From positions 1,798,001 through 1,862,000 of the forward strand of contig NZ_CP059851.1 of assembly GCF_014117445.1 (NCBI RefSeq): 64,000 nucleotides of DNA. Direction: 5' to 3'. Positions 15,903 through 23,967 of this stretch are shown piece by piece; position 1 is the first letter of the stretch, and each line of letters starts with the position of its first letter. Made by a program: the position numbers and the translations under genes. The notes beneath the pieces are model-generated. The model worked only from the letters and a program-made list of their open reading frames with translations. It had not been told where the DNA came from and searched no databases. The DNA is from Sandaracinobacteroides saxicola (GTDB lineage Bacteria; Pseudomonadota; Alphaproteobacteria; Sphingomonadales; Sphingomonadaceae).

Positions 15903-16832
15903 TTATCCTTCCAGCAGCAATGTAGGCTGCGCGCTGGCAGTTTCGAAGGTCTCGCGCACGATCCCGGTGACATGTTGCACGGCCCTGTCGAGGTTCTGGC
16001 GGCTATGCCAGGCCACTTTGAGGGTGAAGCCATCGACTGCGACCGGGGGCGGATACAGGGCAAATTCGGGATGCGCGTGCGCTGCGATGCTCTGCCGCGG
16101 CAGCATGGCTATCAAGTCGGTCGCCGCCAGCACGGCGGGCACAAGCTGGAACGAGGGCACGACGAGCCCGACGCGTCGCCGGTGGCCCATGATGGAGACG
16201 TGTGGATCGAGCGGCGTGCGCCACTCTGCACGGCCAGAAACAACGACATGCGGGTATGCAAGCCACGCATTGAGGTCGAAGGCGGCCGCCGCGGGGTGGC
16301 CTGTGCGCATTGCGACCACATAATCAGCGTCGAATAGTGGCCGGATTTCAACATTTTCGATCTCGCGATCAAACACGGCTATCGCAATGTCCGTATCACC
16401 GTCCAGAAGCTCACGCACGACCGAGTCCTGGCCAAGCCAGGGGCGAAACACTACTGTGACGCCCGGCGCGGTCCGCGTAAGATTCTCGACCAGAGGGCAC
16501 GCCAACTGGGCCGCCGGATCGTCGGCTGTGGTAATACGAACCACGCGCTCGATCCGGTCCAATGGCAGTTCCTGCGGGTCCAGCAAGGACTCCACGTCAG
16601 CCAGGATGGACCGCAACGGTGCGCGCAGCGTGTCCGCCAATGGTGTGCGGGTCATGCCCCCGCGCCCGCGCTCCAGCAAGCGGTCACTGAAGAGCGCGCG
16701 GCACCGCTGCAGAGCGCTAGACACAGCAGGTTGGGACAGGTTCAGCCGGTGCGCCGCCCGGCTGACATGCGCCTCTTCGAGGAGCGCGTCGAGGACGACG
16801 AGAAGGTTCAGGTCAATGCCGCGTAAATTCAT
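15903..16832 (-). CDS. LysR-family transcriptional regulator (NodD/LinR-like)
   Basis: A 309-residue regulator. The N-terminal winged HTH is visible in ALLEEAHVSRAAHRLNLSQP and SSALQRCRALFSDRLLERG, followed by a substrate-binding domain to the C-terminus. The N-terminal start LRGIDLNLLVVLDALL is typical of the NodD-like branch. It is divergent from the flavodoxin-fold quinone reductase, so it probably controls that gene and itself. An 11-bp AT-rich palindrome at 16850-16860 lies in the shared 91-bp spacer. Confidence 0.9.
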   Translation of the reverse strand: MNLRGIDLNLLVVLDALLEEAHVSRAAHRLNLSQPAVSSALQRCRALFSDRLLERGRGGMTRTPLADTLRAPLRSILADVESLLDPQELPLDRIERVVRITTADDPAAQLACPLVENLTRTAPGVTVVFRPWLGQDSVVRELLDGDTDIAIAVFDREIENVEIRPLFDADYVVAMRTGHPAAAAFDLNAWLAYPHVVVSGRAEWRTPLDPHVSIMGHRRRVGLVVPSFQLVPAVLAATDLIAMLPRQSIAAHAHPEFALYPPPVAVDGFTLKVAWHSRQNLDRAVQHVTGIVRETFETASAQPTLLLEG

Positions 16833-16849
16833 CAGATGGATAATAGTGT

Positions 16850-16860
16850 ATATTCAATAT
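16850..16860. promoter_or_regulatory. AT-rich palindrome in the LysR/quinone reductase spacer
   Basis: ATATTCAATAT is a perfect palindrome around a central C, 18 nt from the LysR start codon and in the only AT-rich stretch nearby. It fits the T-N11-A style of LysR sites and the divergent layout. Function is inferred. Confidence 0.4.
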
Positions 16861-16923
16861 CCGTTGGAAGAATTTTCTCGATAGGATAATCGTCGGGTCA
16901 TGCCAAAGCCGAAGGGAACTCCC

Positions 16924-17502
16924 GTGACCCAGACCCTCGTCCTGCTCTTTCACCCCAATATCGAACAGTCGAAGGCGAATGCGGCTTTGCGCGACGCTGC
17001 CCAGACCGTGCCTGGCACACTGGTTGTGGACATCTATGCCCGTTACCCCGACGGCCTCATCGACTTGGCTGCCGATAGCGAGGCCGAAGCGCGCGCACTG
17101 CTGGAAGCCGACCGGATCGTGCTGCAATTTCCGATCCAATGGTATTCGACCCCCGCGCTGCTGAAGGCCTGGCAGGATGCGGTGCTGACGCGCATGTACT
17201 ACATCCACCCCGATACCGAAGGTGCCAGGCTGGCCGGCACGCCGCTAATGGTCGCAGCGACCGCGGGCAACACGTCGGCTGCCTATGGCCGCAGCGGTGC
17301 CAATTATTTCACTGCGGATGAAATCCTGGCACCGCTTAAGGCGACGGCACACCGCTGTGGCCTGCCATGGCACGCTCCGCACCTGATCTTCCGAGCCGAT
17401 AAACTTGGCCCGGCAGAGCTGGTCGCCGCCGGGGACAGCTATGTATGCGCGCTGGAGGCCTTCATTGCGGCGACGCCTCCTCGTGAACGCTTGGCAGCCT
17501 GA
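16924..17502 (+). CDS. NAD(P)H dehydrogenase (quinone), KefF/MdaB-like flavodoxin fold
   Basis: A 192-residue FMN/FAD-dependent two-electron quinone reductase of the cytosol. I prefer the GTG at 16924 because GAAGGGA lies 7 nt before it and the protein then opens directly with the first strand (TLVLLFHPN). The ATG at 16900 is in frame and possible. RIVLQFPIQWYSTPALLKAW is the flavin/active-site block of this family, and AATAGNTSAAYG is the second loop. It is divergent from the LysR gene, which suggests induction by an electrophile or quinone. Confidence 0.85.
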   Translation: MTQTLVLLFHPNIEQSKANAALRDAAQTVPGTLVVDIYARYPDGLIDLAADSEAEARALLEADRIVLQFPIQWYSTPALLKAWQDAVLTRMYYIHPDTEGARLAGTPLMVAATAGNTSAAYGRSGANYFTADEILAPLKATAHRCGLPWHAPHLIFRADKLGPAELVAAGDSYVCALEAFIAATPPRERLAA

Positions 17503-17564
17503 GCTATGAGAGAAGCGACTCTCGACACGCTCATGGTAGTCGGCAGGAAAGGGACCGGTAGTTC

Positions 17565-18053
17565 ATGACGGTATCCATTGCTCGTTTGAATGCGCCTTCT
17601 GAAAACGAACGGGCCGCGATTGTCGCGCCGCTAGATGCATTCAGCCGGGCGCGCGGCTTTCCGTTCTTACCGCAGCCACTGGCACTTGGGCTGTATGATG
17701 GTGATGAACTTGTCGGCGGTCTGATCGGTCAATTAAACTGGAACTGGCTGCATATTCAGCTGCTCGGCGTGCCGGAACAGCTTCGCGGACAAAGCCTCGG
17801 CCGTGCACCGGTCGCGCAGGCCGAACGCGACGCCGAGACATTCGGCTGTACTGGCATCTGGGTCGACACCTTTTCCTTCCAGGCTCCCGGATTCTACGAG
17901 CGGCTCGGCTACATCAGGTTCGGTGAATTGCCGAACTACCTGGATGCTGAAACCCGCATCTTCTTCCGCAGGATGCTGGACGCTCGCCAAGTAGCCCTCG
18001 ATCGTTCCGCGGCACAAATCGATGCCCAAGGACAATCGCGCGCCGCATCGTAA
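17565..18053 (+). CDS. GNAT-family N-acetyltransferase
   Basis: A 162-residue GNAT protein that transfers an acetyl group from acetyl-CoA to an amine. The core strand LHIQLLGVPEQLRGQSLG carries the acetyl-CoA pyrophosphate loop; the usual R-G-x-G appears as RGQSLG. WVDTFSFQAPGFYERLGY is the C-terminal motif B. The start follows AGGAAAGGGA loosely. It lies 62 nt after the quinone reductase gene and may be cotranscribed. Its substrate is not evident. Confidence 0.85.
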   Translation: MTVSIARLNAPSENERAAIVAPLDAFSRARGFPFLPQPLALGLYDGDELVGGLIGQLNWNWLHIQLLGVPEQLRGQSLGRAPVAQAERDAETFGCTGIWVDTFSFQAPGFYERLGYIRFGELPNYLDAETRIFFRRMLDARQVALDRSAAQIDAQGQSRAAS

Positions 18054-18070
18054 AGCTAGGTCCCGTTTCA

Positions 18071-18955
18071 TCAGCCTGCGACACGCCATTGGCGAACATG
18101 GTCGACCAGAGCGCGCAGCTTGGGTGCGATGTGCTTGCGCTGCGGAAAACAAAGATAGAAGCCGGCAAATGGTGGAAGATAGCGCGTGAGCAACGGAACC
18201 AGCGCACCACTCTCGAAATACTCGCGCATGCAGTCCCGCGGCGCGAAAGTGATGCCGCCCCCCGCCAGCGCCACCCGCAACATCAGCCGCAAATCATTGG
18301 TCGTCACTTGCGGATCGACCATGACATCGAACGGCTTACCGTCCTGTTCGAATTCCCAGCGCCACGGGGCAGTGTTGGGACCGGGCCGCCACCCGATGCA
18401 ACGATGTTTCAGCAAATCCTTTGGATGATCCGGTGCACCATGGTGCGCGATATATCCGGGTGAAGCCGCCGCCACTTCCGACTGCGGCCCGCTGACCGGC
18501 ACGGCGATCATGTCCTGCTCGATCACTTCGCCGAGGCGAACACCCGCGTCATAGCCATGCGCGACAATATCCAGTTCGTCGTCGGTCACCGTAACGTCCA
18601 CCGTCACCTTGGGATGCGCTTCGGCAAAGCGCGCCAGCAAGGGCCCCGACAGGAAATCTTCGGCGATGGAGGACACGGCCAGCCGTAGCCTGCCACTTGG
18701 CGCGTCCGTATTGACTTCAAGCGCGTCCTGCACCGCCCTCAATGGTGCGCGCACGCTATCCACCAGCCGCTCGCCGGCCTCCGTCAAGCGCACCGCTCTG
18801 GTCGTGCGCATGACCAGCTGCAACCCCACCGCATCCTCCAGCCGGCGGATGCCCTGGCTGACGGCGGACCGTGTGACGCCCAGCCGGTCAGCAGCTGCGC
18901 GGAAGTTCCGCTCATCGGCGACTGCGAGCAGCAGCGGCAGCAAGTTCAGGTCCAT
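18071..18955 (-). CDS. LysR-family transcriptional regulator
   Basis: A 294-residue LysR protein. The N-terminal HTH is ERNFRAAADRLGVTRSAVSQ with RRLEDAVGLQLVMRTTR after it. The effector domain follows, with the family phrase GYDAGVRLGEVIEQDMIAVP. It is divergent from the SDR gene at 19071 with a 115-bp spacer. That spacer contains a CCAA-N12-TTGG dyad (18985-19004) that could be its site. LysR/SDR divergent pairs of this type are common in alphaproteobacteria. Confidence 0.92.
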   Translation of the reverse strand: MDLNLLPLLLAVADERNFRAAADRLGVTRSAVSQGIRRLEDAVGLQLVMRTTRAVRLTEAGERLVDSVRAPLRAVQDALEVNTDAPSGRLRLAVSSIAEDFLSGPLLARFAEAHPKVTVDVTVTDDELDIVAHGYDAGVRLGEVIEQDMIAVPVSGPQSEVAAASPGYIAHHGAPDHPKDLLKHRCIGWRPGPNTAPWRWEFEQDGKPFDVMVDPQVTTNDLRLMLRVALAGGGITFAPRDCMREYFESGALVPLLTRYLPPFAGFYLCFPQRKHIAPKLRALVDHVRQWRVAG

Positions 18956-19070
18956 CGGCCACCTTCATTGTCGCGTGTTGCTAACCAATACGTCCAGCAG
19001 TTGGGCAATACCGGTTACAACGACTGGCGTCCATATTCCGCCATGCACTCAGATTGGACAGGAGAACGGC

Positions 19071-19793
19071 ATGGACAAGGTCATACTGGTAACCGGCGCC
19101 TCCAGCGGTATCGGGGAAGCGATCGCCCGCGAGCTTGCGGTCCACGGCGCCAAGGTCTTGATGGGCGCGCGGCGCACCGATCGGCTGGACGCCATCGCCG
19201 ACGATCTGCGCGGCAGCGGCGCCGACGTCGCGACAGTGTCGCTCGACGTCACCGAAATTGGCTCTGTGCAGGCATTTGCGCAAACGGCGGTCGATTTGTG
19301 GGGCCGCATCGACGTGCTGGTGAACAATGCCGGCGTCATGCCGCTGTCGCCCCTGTCCGCGCTCAAGCTCGATGAATGGAAGCAGATGGTCGATGTGAAC
19401 ATCAAGGGCGTGCTGTGGGGGATCGCCGCCGTCCTGCCGATCATGGAACGCCAGGGCGACGGCCAGATCATCAACATCGGCTCCATCGGCGCCCTGCGGG
19501 CCGTGCCGACCGCGGCGGTTTATTGCGGCACCAAATTCGCGGTGCGCGCGATTTCGGACGGCCTTCGGCAGGAAAGCCGGACAATCCGCGTCACCTGCGT
19601 CCATCCGGGCGTGGTGGAGAGCGAACTCGCTTCGACCATCACCCATCAGGAGACGCGCGCGCTGATGGACGATTACCGCGCCATCGCACTGGACCCCGTC
19701 CACATCGCGCGCGCGGTGAGGCAGCTGATCGACGCCCCTGCAGGAGTCGACACGAGCGAGATCACCATCCGTCCCACCGCCTCGGCCAATTGA
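19071..19793 (+). CDS. Short-chain dehydrogenase/reductase (SDR)
   Basis: A 240-residue NAD(P)-dependent oxidoreductase. TGASSGIGEA (residues 8-17) is the nucleotide-binding glycine motif, NNAG the structural motif and YCGTKFA the catalytic YxxxK. The Ser lies in GSIGAL. The start at 19071 follows AGGAGA. It heads a plus-strand run with the RidA-like gene 29 nt downstream and is divergent from LysR. The substrate is not apparent. Confidence 0.92.
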   Translation: MDKVILVTGASSGIGEAIARELAVHGAKVLMGARRTDRLDAIADDLRGSGADVATVSLDVTEIGSVQAFAQTAVDLWGRIDVLVNNAGVMPLSPLSALKLDEWKQMVDVNIKGVLWGIAAVLPIMERQGDGQIINIGSIGALRAVPTAAVYCGTKFAVRAISDGLRQESRTIRVTCVHPGVVESELASTITHQETRALMDDYRAIALDPVHIARAVRQLIDAPAGVDTSEITIRPTASAN

Positions 19794-19821
19794 GGCCCAT
19801 GATGACGCAAGGAACACTGCC

Positions 19822-20232
19822 ATGATCAAACGCGACGCCATTTTTCCGACCGGGCGGCAGGCCATCTACGACATTCATCGCTATTCCGCTGCCGTGCGCG
19901 CCGGTGATCTGGTGTTCGTATCCGGGCAGGTCGGCAGCCGCGAAGACGGCACGCCGGAGCCTGATTATGACGATCAGGTGCGGCAGGCCTTCGCCAATCT
20001 GCGCGCAGTGCTGGCTGCTGCGGGCGGCACGCTGGACGATATGGTGGACGTGATCACCTTTCACACCGATCCGGCGAGCCAGTTCGATCGCTTCCTGGCG
20101 ATCAAGGACGAAAATTTTCCGACAGCACCCTATCCGGCCTGGACCGCGATCGGCGTCAACTGGCTCGCCGGGTTCGATTTCGAGATCAAGGTCGTCGCCC
20201 ACATCCCGGCCGAGCGCCGCGTCGGGTCCTGA
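19822..20232 (+). CDS. Rid family protein (YjgF/YER057c/UK114-like)
   Basis: A 136-residue trimeric Rid-fold protein. VFVSGQVG and QVRQAFANLRAVLAAAG are the typical core, and the C-terminal strand is FEIKVVAHIP. RidA proper has a conserved Arg in a PxRxxV-type stretch. Here that place reads YPAWTAIGVNW with no Arg, so imine/enamine deaminase activity is doubtful and it may belong to another Rid subgroup. It follows the SDR gene by 28 nt. Confidence 0.85.
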   Translation: MIKRDAIFPTGRQAIYDIHRYSAAVRAGDLVFVSGQVGSREDGTPEPDYDDQVRQAFANLRAVLAAAGGTLDDMVDVITFHTDPASQFDRFLAIKDENFPTAPYPAWTAIGVNWLAGFDFEIKVVAHIPAERRVGS

Positions 20233-20260
20233 CATCATCATCACAAACGGAGTTTTCGTA

Positions 20261-20605
20261 ATGGCGTACCACAGCCTCACCCCTGTCCTCCGATCCGTGA
20301 CATCGCTTGGCCTGGCAGCCCTGCTGGGCCTCGGCCTGGCCGGTTGCCTGTCTGGCGCCGAGCAGGGGCAGGTGAACCTTCAGAATGACGCGAACACCTG
20401 CGCCAATTTCGGCGCGCGCTATGGCTCGCCCGCCTATAGTGACTGCATGCTGGCGCAGCAGCGTCGGCGTGACCTGAAGCAGATCGAAGATCTTGAAAAG
20501 ACGCGGCTGACCAGCCAGATCGCCCGCGATGCGCAGATCATGACCGACCGCGCGCGCAAGCAACGCTGCGACCGTGACCCCAACCGCCGCGAATGCAAAC
20601 GCTGA
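20261..20605 (+). CDS. Small secreted lipoprotein, function unknown
   Basis: A 114-residue protein with a signal peptide ending in a lipobox (GLGLAGC, Cys at about residue 29). The mature part has NTCANFGARYGSPAYSDCM, a Gln/Arg-rich helical segment and a basic Cys-containing tail (RCDRDPNRRECKR). It follows ACGGAG. No family is recognised beyond the general small-lipoprotein type seen in sphingomonads. It is probably anchored in the outer or inner membrane facing the periplasm. Confidence 0.75.
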   Translation: MAYHSLTPVLRSVTSLGLAALLGLGLAGCLSGAEQGQVNLQNDANTCANFGARYGSPAYSDCMLAQQRRRDLKQIEDLEKTRLTSQIARDAQIMTDRARKQRCDRDPNRRECKR

Positions 20606-20623
20606 CCCATCGGGAGACATCGC

Positions 20624-20770
20624 ATGACATGGGACTATCTGGTGATCGAGGAGCGGCTCGACCAGGCTGCATTGACCGAACTCGGACAGCAGGGATGGGA
20701 GCTGGTGGCCGTTGTGTCGCCCGGGCACGGCATCCTGCACTATTTCTTCAAACGCGCTTTGACCAGCTGA
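20624..20770 (+). CDS. Small DUF4177-like protein (48 residues)
   Basis: ATG at 20624 with CGGGAGA 7 nt before it encodes MTWDYLVIEE, then a short helix, then GQQGWELVAVV and a final HYFFKR block. The Trp-Glu-Leu-Val centre after a Gly-Trp turn and the aromatic-Lys-Arg end match the small beta-alpha-beta DUF4177 fold. The function of that family is unknown. It lies 18 nt after the lipoprotein gene and is probably cotranscribed with it. Confidence 0.65.
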   Translation: MTWDYLVIEERLDQAALTELGQQGWELVAVVSPGHGILHYFFKRALTS

Positions 20771-20844
20771 CGGCGTCGGGCATCATCGGTCCGGAAACGC
20801 TGGCCCATACGCCAAGACAAATCCGTCGATACGAAAGGCCGGTC

Positions 20845-21255
20845 ATGACGCTCCAAAACGAAATCGCCGCATTTTTTGCCGAGTATATCGAGGCCTTCGC
20901 CCGCAACGACCCTGATGCTCTCAGCGAACTGTGGGAACCCGTGGGCCTCTTCCCATCGCCCAGCGGAAACTTCGCCATGGAGCGACCGGCGTTTCGCGAT
21001 CACTGCGTGACGCTGATGGAATTCTACCGCCAGCAGGGCGTCATCCGGCCCGACGGTGAACTCCTCTCAGCAACCGAACTGTTCCCGAACGTCGCTCAGG
21101 CCCGCGTGGCGTACCGCATGTACGGCGAGCGCGACACGCTGATAACGGGTTGGGAGCATGTCTACATCCTGCGCCGCATCGATCGATGGCGGGTATCCCT
21201 GACAGTAGCCGATGGTGAAATGGCGGCGTGGGCCGCCAAGAGCGGCCAACTTTAG
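20845..21255 (+). CDS. SnoaL-like/NTF2-fold protein
   Basis: A 136-residue NTF2-fold protein. Its first helix is EIAAFFAEYIEAFARND, it has a Trp-containing turn (LSELWEPVG), and it closes with DRWRVSLTVADGEM. Such proteins are often small isomerases or binding domains. No catalytic residues are obvious. The start at 20845 is the only ATG that begins the fold. Confidence 0.65.
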   Translation: MTLQNEIAAFFAEYIEAFARNDPDALSELWEPVGLFPSPSGNFAMERPAFRDHCVTLMEFYRQQGVIRPDGELLSATELFPNVAQARVAYRMYGERDTLITGWEHVYILRRIDRWRVSLTVADGEMAAWAAKSGQL

Positions 21256-21723
21256 CGTGGTGACGACTATCTCAAACTCAGCGCGCGGAGAGGGACGTCC
21301 TCCACTCTCGGCTTACGAACCTCGACGTTGCTTTACCTTCGGCTATGGCCACGAACCGCCGGAGCAAGCGACTCTGCCCGCAATACTACGCCAAACCCGC
21401 ACCACGCCGTCGTTGTCCGCCGCCGGTAAGATTTTGGAAATGGTGCACCACGTTGGATAAACCTGACGAATATGAGTCGCCGATTTCGCTACTCTAGCGC
21501 AGCCAAGAAACATCACGCACCACAATTCAGCGGCCAATACTTACCCGAGCACATCGATGGCTGCTGATGTGCAAGTTACTGATGGTCGGTTGCGGGAGTG
21601 CGGCTCCCGGCGTCGTGTCTATCTTCGCTTGAGCAGCAATGGAACAAACCATGAATAAACGCCTCTTATTCCATCAAGATTGTCACTCCGATAAGCTTTC
21701 CTGCGAATCGTGCGGAGCTTTTG
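21256..21723. other. Intergenic region without a recognisable gene
   Basis: About 470 bases of lower coding likelihood, with several short open frames on both strands that lack ribosome sites and family resemblance. The last 100 bases are more AT-rich (around 21640-21720) and probably hold the promoter of the MGMT-family gene. Confidence 0.5.
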
Positions 21724-22224
21724 ATGGCTAAGTGCAAGACGGCTCTTGAACATCTGAACAGCGGACGCGAACCGCATATCGTCCTCATGATCCCGCCCGG
21801 CGCGCCCGGCTATCGCGAGGCCAATGGCGGCGCCATGGTCGTGTCCTCCCCGGCTGAGGTGAATGCCATCGTGCGCACGCTCAAGCCGGGTGAGGTCATT
21901 GCGCTCGACGGGCTTCGGGCCGCGATTGCCCGCCGTCACGAGGTGGCTGTGGCATGCCCGGTGTCGACCGCGATCTTTCTGAACATGTGCGCCCGCGCGG
22001 CCGAGGAACAGCGCACACTGGGCGTGCCGGAAGCTGACTTGACGCCCTGGTGGCGGGTGCTCAGGAACGGCGGCTTCCTCAACCCCAAATACCCAGGCGG
22101 CGTCGCCGTTCAACAGGCGCTTCTCGAAGCCGAGGGCGTGCGCGTGTCGCCGCTGCGCGGGCAGCCAGCCGTGTTTGACTTTGCCGAGCGCGCCCCGGCC
22201 GATCTGCTGGCGCGGCACGGATGA
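21724..22224 (+). CDS. MGMT-family (alkyltransferase-like) protein
   Basis: A 166-residue protein of the DNA-binding MGMT/Ada-like family. TPWWRVLRNGGFLNPKYPGG followed by a Gln and LLEAEGV is the family block, corresponding to the region after the PCHR active site of O6-methylguanine methyltransferases. Here the acceptor Cys is replaced (PWWRV), so direct methyl transfer is not expected and an alkyltransferase-like or unknown role is more likely. ATG 21724 follows GGAG; TTG 21721 is also possible. It overlaps the next gene by 4 bp. Confidence 0.7.
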   Translation: MAKCKTALEHLNSGREPHIVLMIPPGAPGYREANGGAMVVSSPAEVNAIVRTLKPGEVIALDGLRAAIARRHEVAVACPVSTAIFLNMCARAAEEQRTLGVPEADLTPWWRVLRNGGFLNPKYPGGVAVQQALLEAEGVRVSPLRGQPAVFDFAERAPADLLARHG

Positions 22225-22718
22225 TTCGCAAGGTTCTGTTCGCGCTCGCCGGGCTGGCCGTTCTGGTGCCGAGCGGACTTTATTTCTGGGGCCTTGCCCT
22301 TCCCGCAACCAGTCGGGCCGAGCGCGACATGCGATTTGCCGCGTCCCCTGCACAGGTCCATGCGCGCATCAGCGACGTTGTCGGCCAGAGTGCGTGGCGC
22401 AGCGATGTTGGGCGGGTCGAGATCAGCGGCGATGGCCGCCGATGGCGGGAGTTCCCGGTTGCTGGAGGTGCGATGGACTTCCATCTTGTCGAGAGCCGCC
22501 CCGCGGAGCGCTTCGCCATTGCCTACACGTCATCGCTGGGCTTCGAAGGGCGGTGGCGCGCCGAGCTTGCGCCCAGCGGCAACGGAACCCGGGGACATTT
22601 TGTGGAGGAGGTTGCGATCCCGAGTCCAATGATGCGTGGCCTCGCTCGTCTTGCCAGTCCACCGGGACAGCATCTCGATCTCTATCTGCACGATCTCCGA
22701 CGCGTCAGCGGACCCTGA
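22221..22718 (+). CDS. SRPBCC-family (polyketide cyclase-like) membrane-anchored protein
   Basis: A 165-residue protein with an N-terminal membrane helix (VLFALAGLAVLVPSGLYFW) and a START-like SRPBCC domain: RAERDMRFAASPAQVHARIS, then WRSDVGRVEIS and a long C-terminal helix. The family binds hydrophobic ligands in a cavity, and no enzyme residue is evident. The ATGA overlap with the MGMT-family gene indicates coupled translation. Confidence 0.7.
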   Translation: MIRKVLFALAGLAVLVPSGLYFWGLALPATSRAERDMRFAASPAQVHARISDVVGQSAWRSDVGRVEISGDGRRWREFPVAGGAMDFHLVESRPAERFAIAYTSSLGFEGRWRAELAPSGNGTRGHFVEEVAIPSPMMRGLARLASPPGQHLDLYLHDLRRVSGP

Positions 22719-22876
22719 TGATGGGGCAAGGCGGGGCGTGGCCAATTTGGGGTCGCTTCCGGACCGGAATTTTCTAGCCGCAAATTACAGGCAGGCCGCC
22801 GCTCCCATCGCTGCCGCTTGCCAACGGCTGCTTCGCCCGATAAACTTCAATTATTGAAGCGAGTCGGAGAAAGACT

Positions 22877-23377
22877 GTGAAAGCCAAATCATTCTCCGGC
22901 ATGCGATGCTCGATCGCCGGCGCGCTTGAGCTGATTGGCGATCGCTGGGCGTTCCTGATCATCCGCGACCTTTCGCTCGGCGTTCGCCGCTTTGACGATC
23001 TGCGCGCCAGCATTGGCATACCAGCCGCAACACTGTCCGCGCGCCTGCGCCACCTCGTCGCTTCGGACATTGTCGAGCGGGTCCGCTATCAGGACCGTCC
23101 ACCGCGCGACGCGTATCGCCTGACCCAAAAGGGCGCCGATCTGTGGATGGTCGGCCTTGCTCTGCGCGAATGGGGCGACCGCTGGGATGCCAGCGGCTTT
23201 GGCGGACCGCCCGTCGAAACCTTCGACCGCGAGACCGGCCGGCGTCTGACGCTCGCCCTTGTCGATGCCGACGATGGGCTGCCCGTGTCGCCAGCGCGGA
23301 TCGAGCTGCGGCCTGGCCCGGCTGCGGACGACACGATCCGCCATCTGCTCAATGTCCCGCATGGAGCGCCATCATGA
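22877..23377 (+). CDS. HxlR-type winged-helix regulator
   Basis: A 166-residue transcription factor. CSIAGALELIGDRWAFLIIR is the HxlR opening with its conserved Cys, which may sense redox or electrophiles. FDDLRASIGIPAATLSARLR is the recognition helix and YRLTQKGADLW the wing. The start is GTG at 22877 after GGAGAAAG. It is the first gene of a tight run with the DsbA-like isomerase and an SDR. Confidence 0.9.
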   Translation: MKAKSFSGMRCSIAGALELIGDRWAFLIIRDLSLGVRRFDDLRASIGIPAATLSARLRHLVASDIVERVRYQDRPPRDAYRLTQKGADLWMVGLALREWGDRWDASGFGGPPVETFDRETGRRLTLALVDADDGLPVSPARIELRPGPAADDTIRHLLNVPHGAPS

Positions 23378-23967
23378 AGCAGCGCATCGAATTGTTCTTC
23401 GATTTCCGCAGCCCCTACAGCTACCTCGCCTTCACCCAGCTCCTTCAGATCGAAGCTGCACTGGTGCTGCGGCCGATGCAGGTGCTCAAGGTCATGGCGC
23501 AGGTCGGCAACACGCCCACCACGCTGCTGTGCAAGCCCAAGGGCGCCTATGCCAACATCGACCTTGCGCGCTGGGCGAGCCGCTACGGAATCGCGCTCAA
23601 CCCTTCCGACATGATGCGCAACGACGGCGACGGGTGCGCTCGCGCCGTGCTCGCGGTAGGCTCGCCCGAAGACGCGGTTGCTGTCGCCACCATCCTCTAC
23701 CGCGCCATCTGGAGCGAGGGGGTGGCGCTGACGGGCACACAGGAGATTATTGCCGCCTTGTCCGCCGCCGGGCTCGAGACGGACACCATCGCCGCGCGGA
23801 TCGACAGCCAGGCTGTCGCCGCGTTGCTGGCCGCCAACTCTGACGAGGCGGCGCAGCGCGGGGTGTTTGGTTCGCCAACGATGTTCGTGGGAGACCAGAT
23901 GTTCTTCGGCAACGACCGGCTGGACTTCCTGCGCGCAGCGCTCTTGTCGTCGGCGCGCGCAGCATGA
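23374..23967 (+). CDS. DsbA-like 2-hydroxychromene-2-carboxylate isomerase-family protein
   Basis: A 197-residue thioredoxin-fold protein of the kappa-GST/HCCA isomerase family. FDFRSPYSYLA (about residues 9-19) contains the Ser-Pro glutathione site; CxxC of true DsbA is absent. The C-terminal VFGSPTMFVGDQMFFGNDRL is the family signature. HCCA isomerases act in naphthalene and polycyclic aromatic breakdown with glutathione. The ATG overlaps the HxlR stop by 4 bp, and its own stop overlaps the SDR start by 4 bp. Confidence 0.88.
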   Translation: MKQRIELFFDFRSPYSYLAFTQLLQIEAALVLRPMQVLKVMAQVGNTPTTLLCKPKGAYANIDLARWASRYGIALNPSDMMRNDGDGCARAVLAVGSPEDAVAVATILYRAIWSEGVALTGTQEIIAALSAAGLETDTIAARIDSQAVAALLAANSDEAAQRGVFGSPTMFVGDQMFFGNDRLDFLRAALLSSARAA

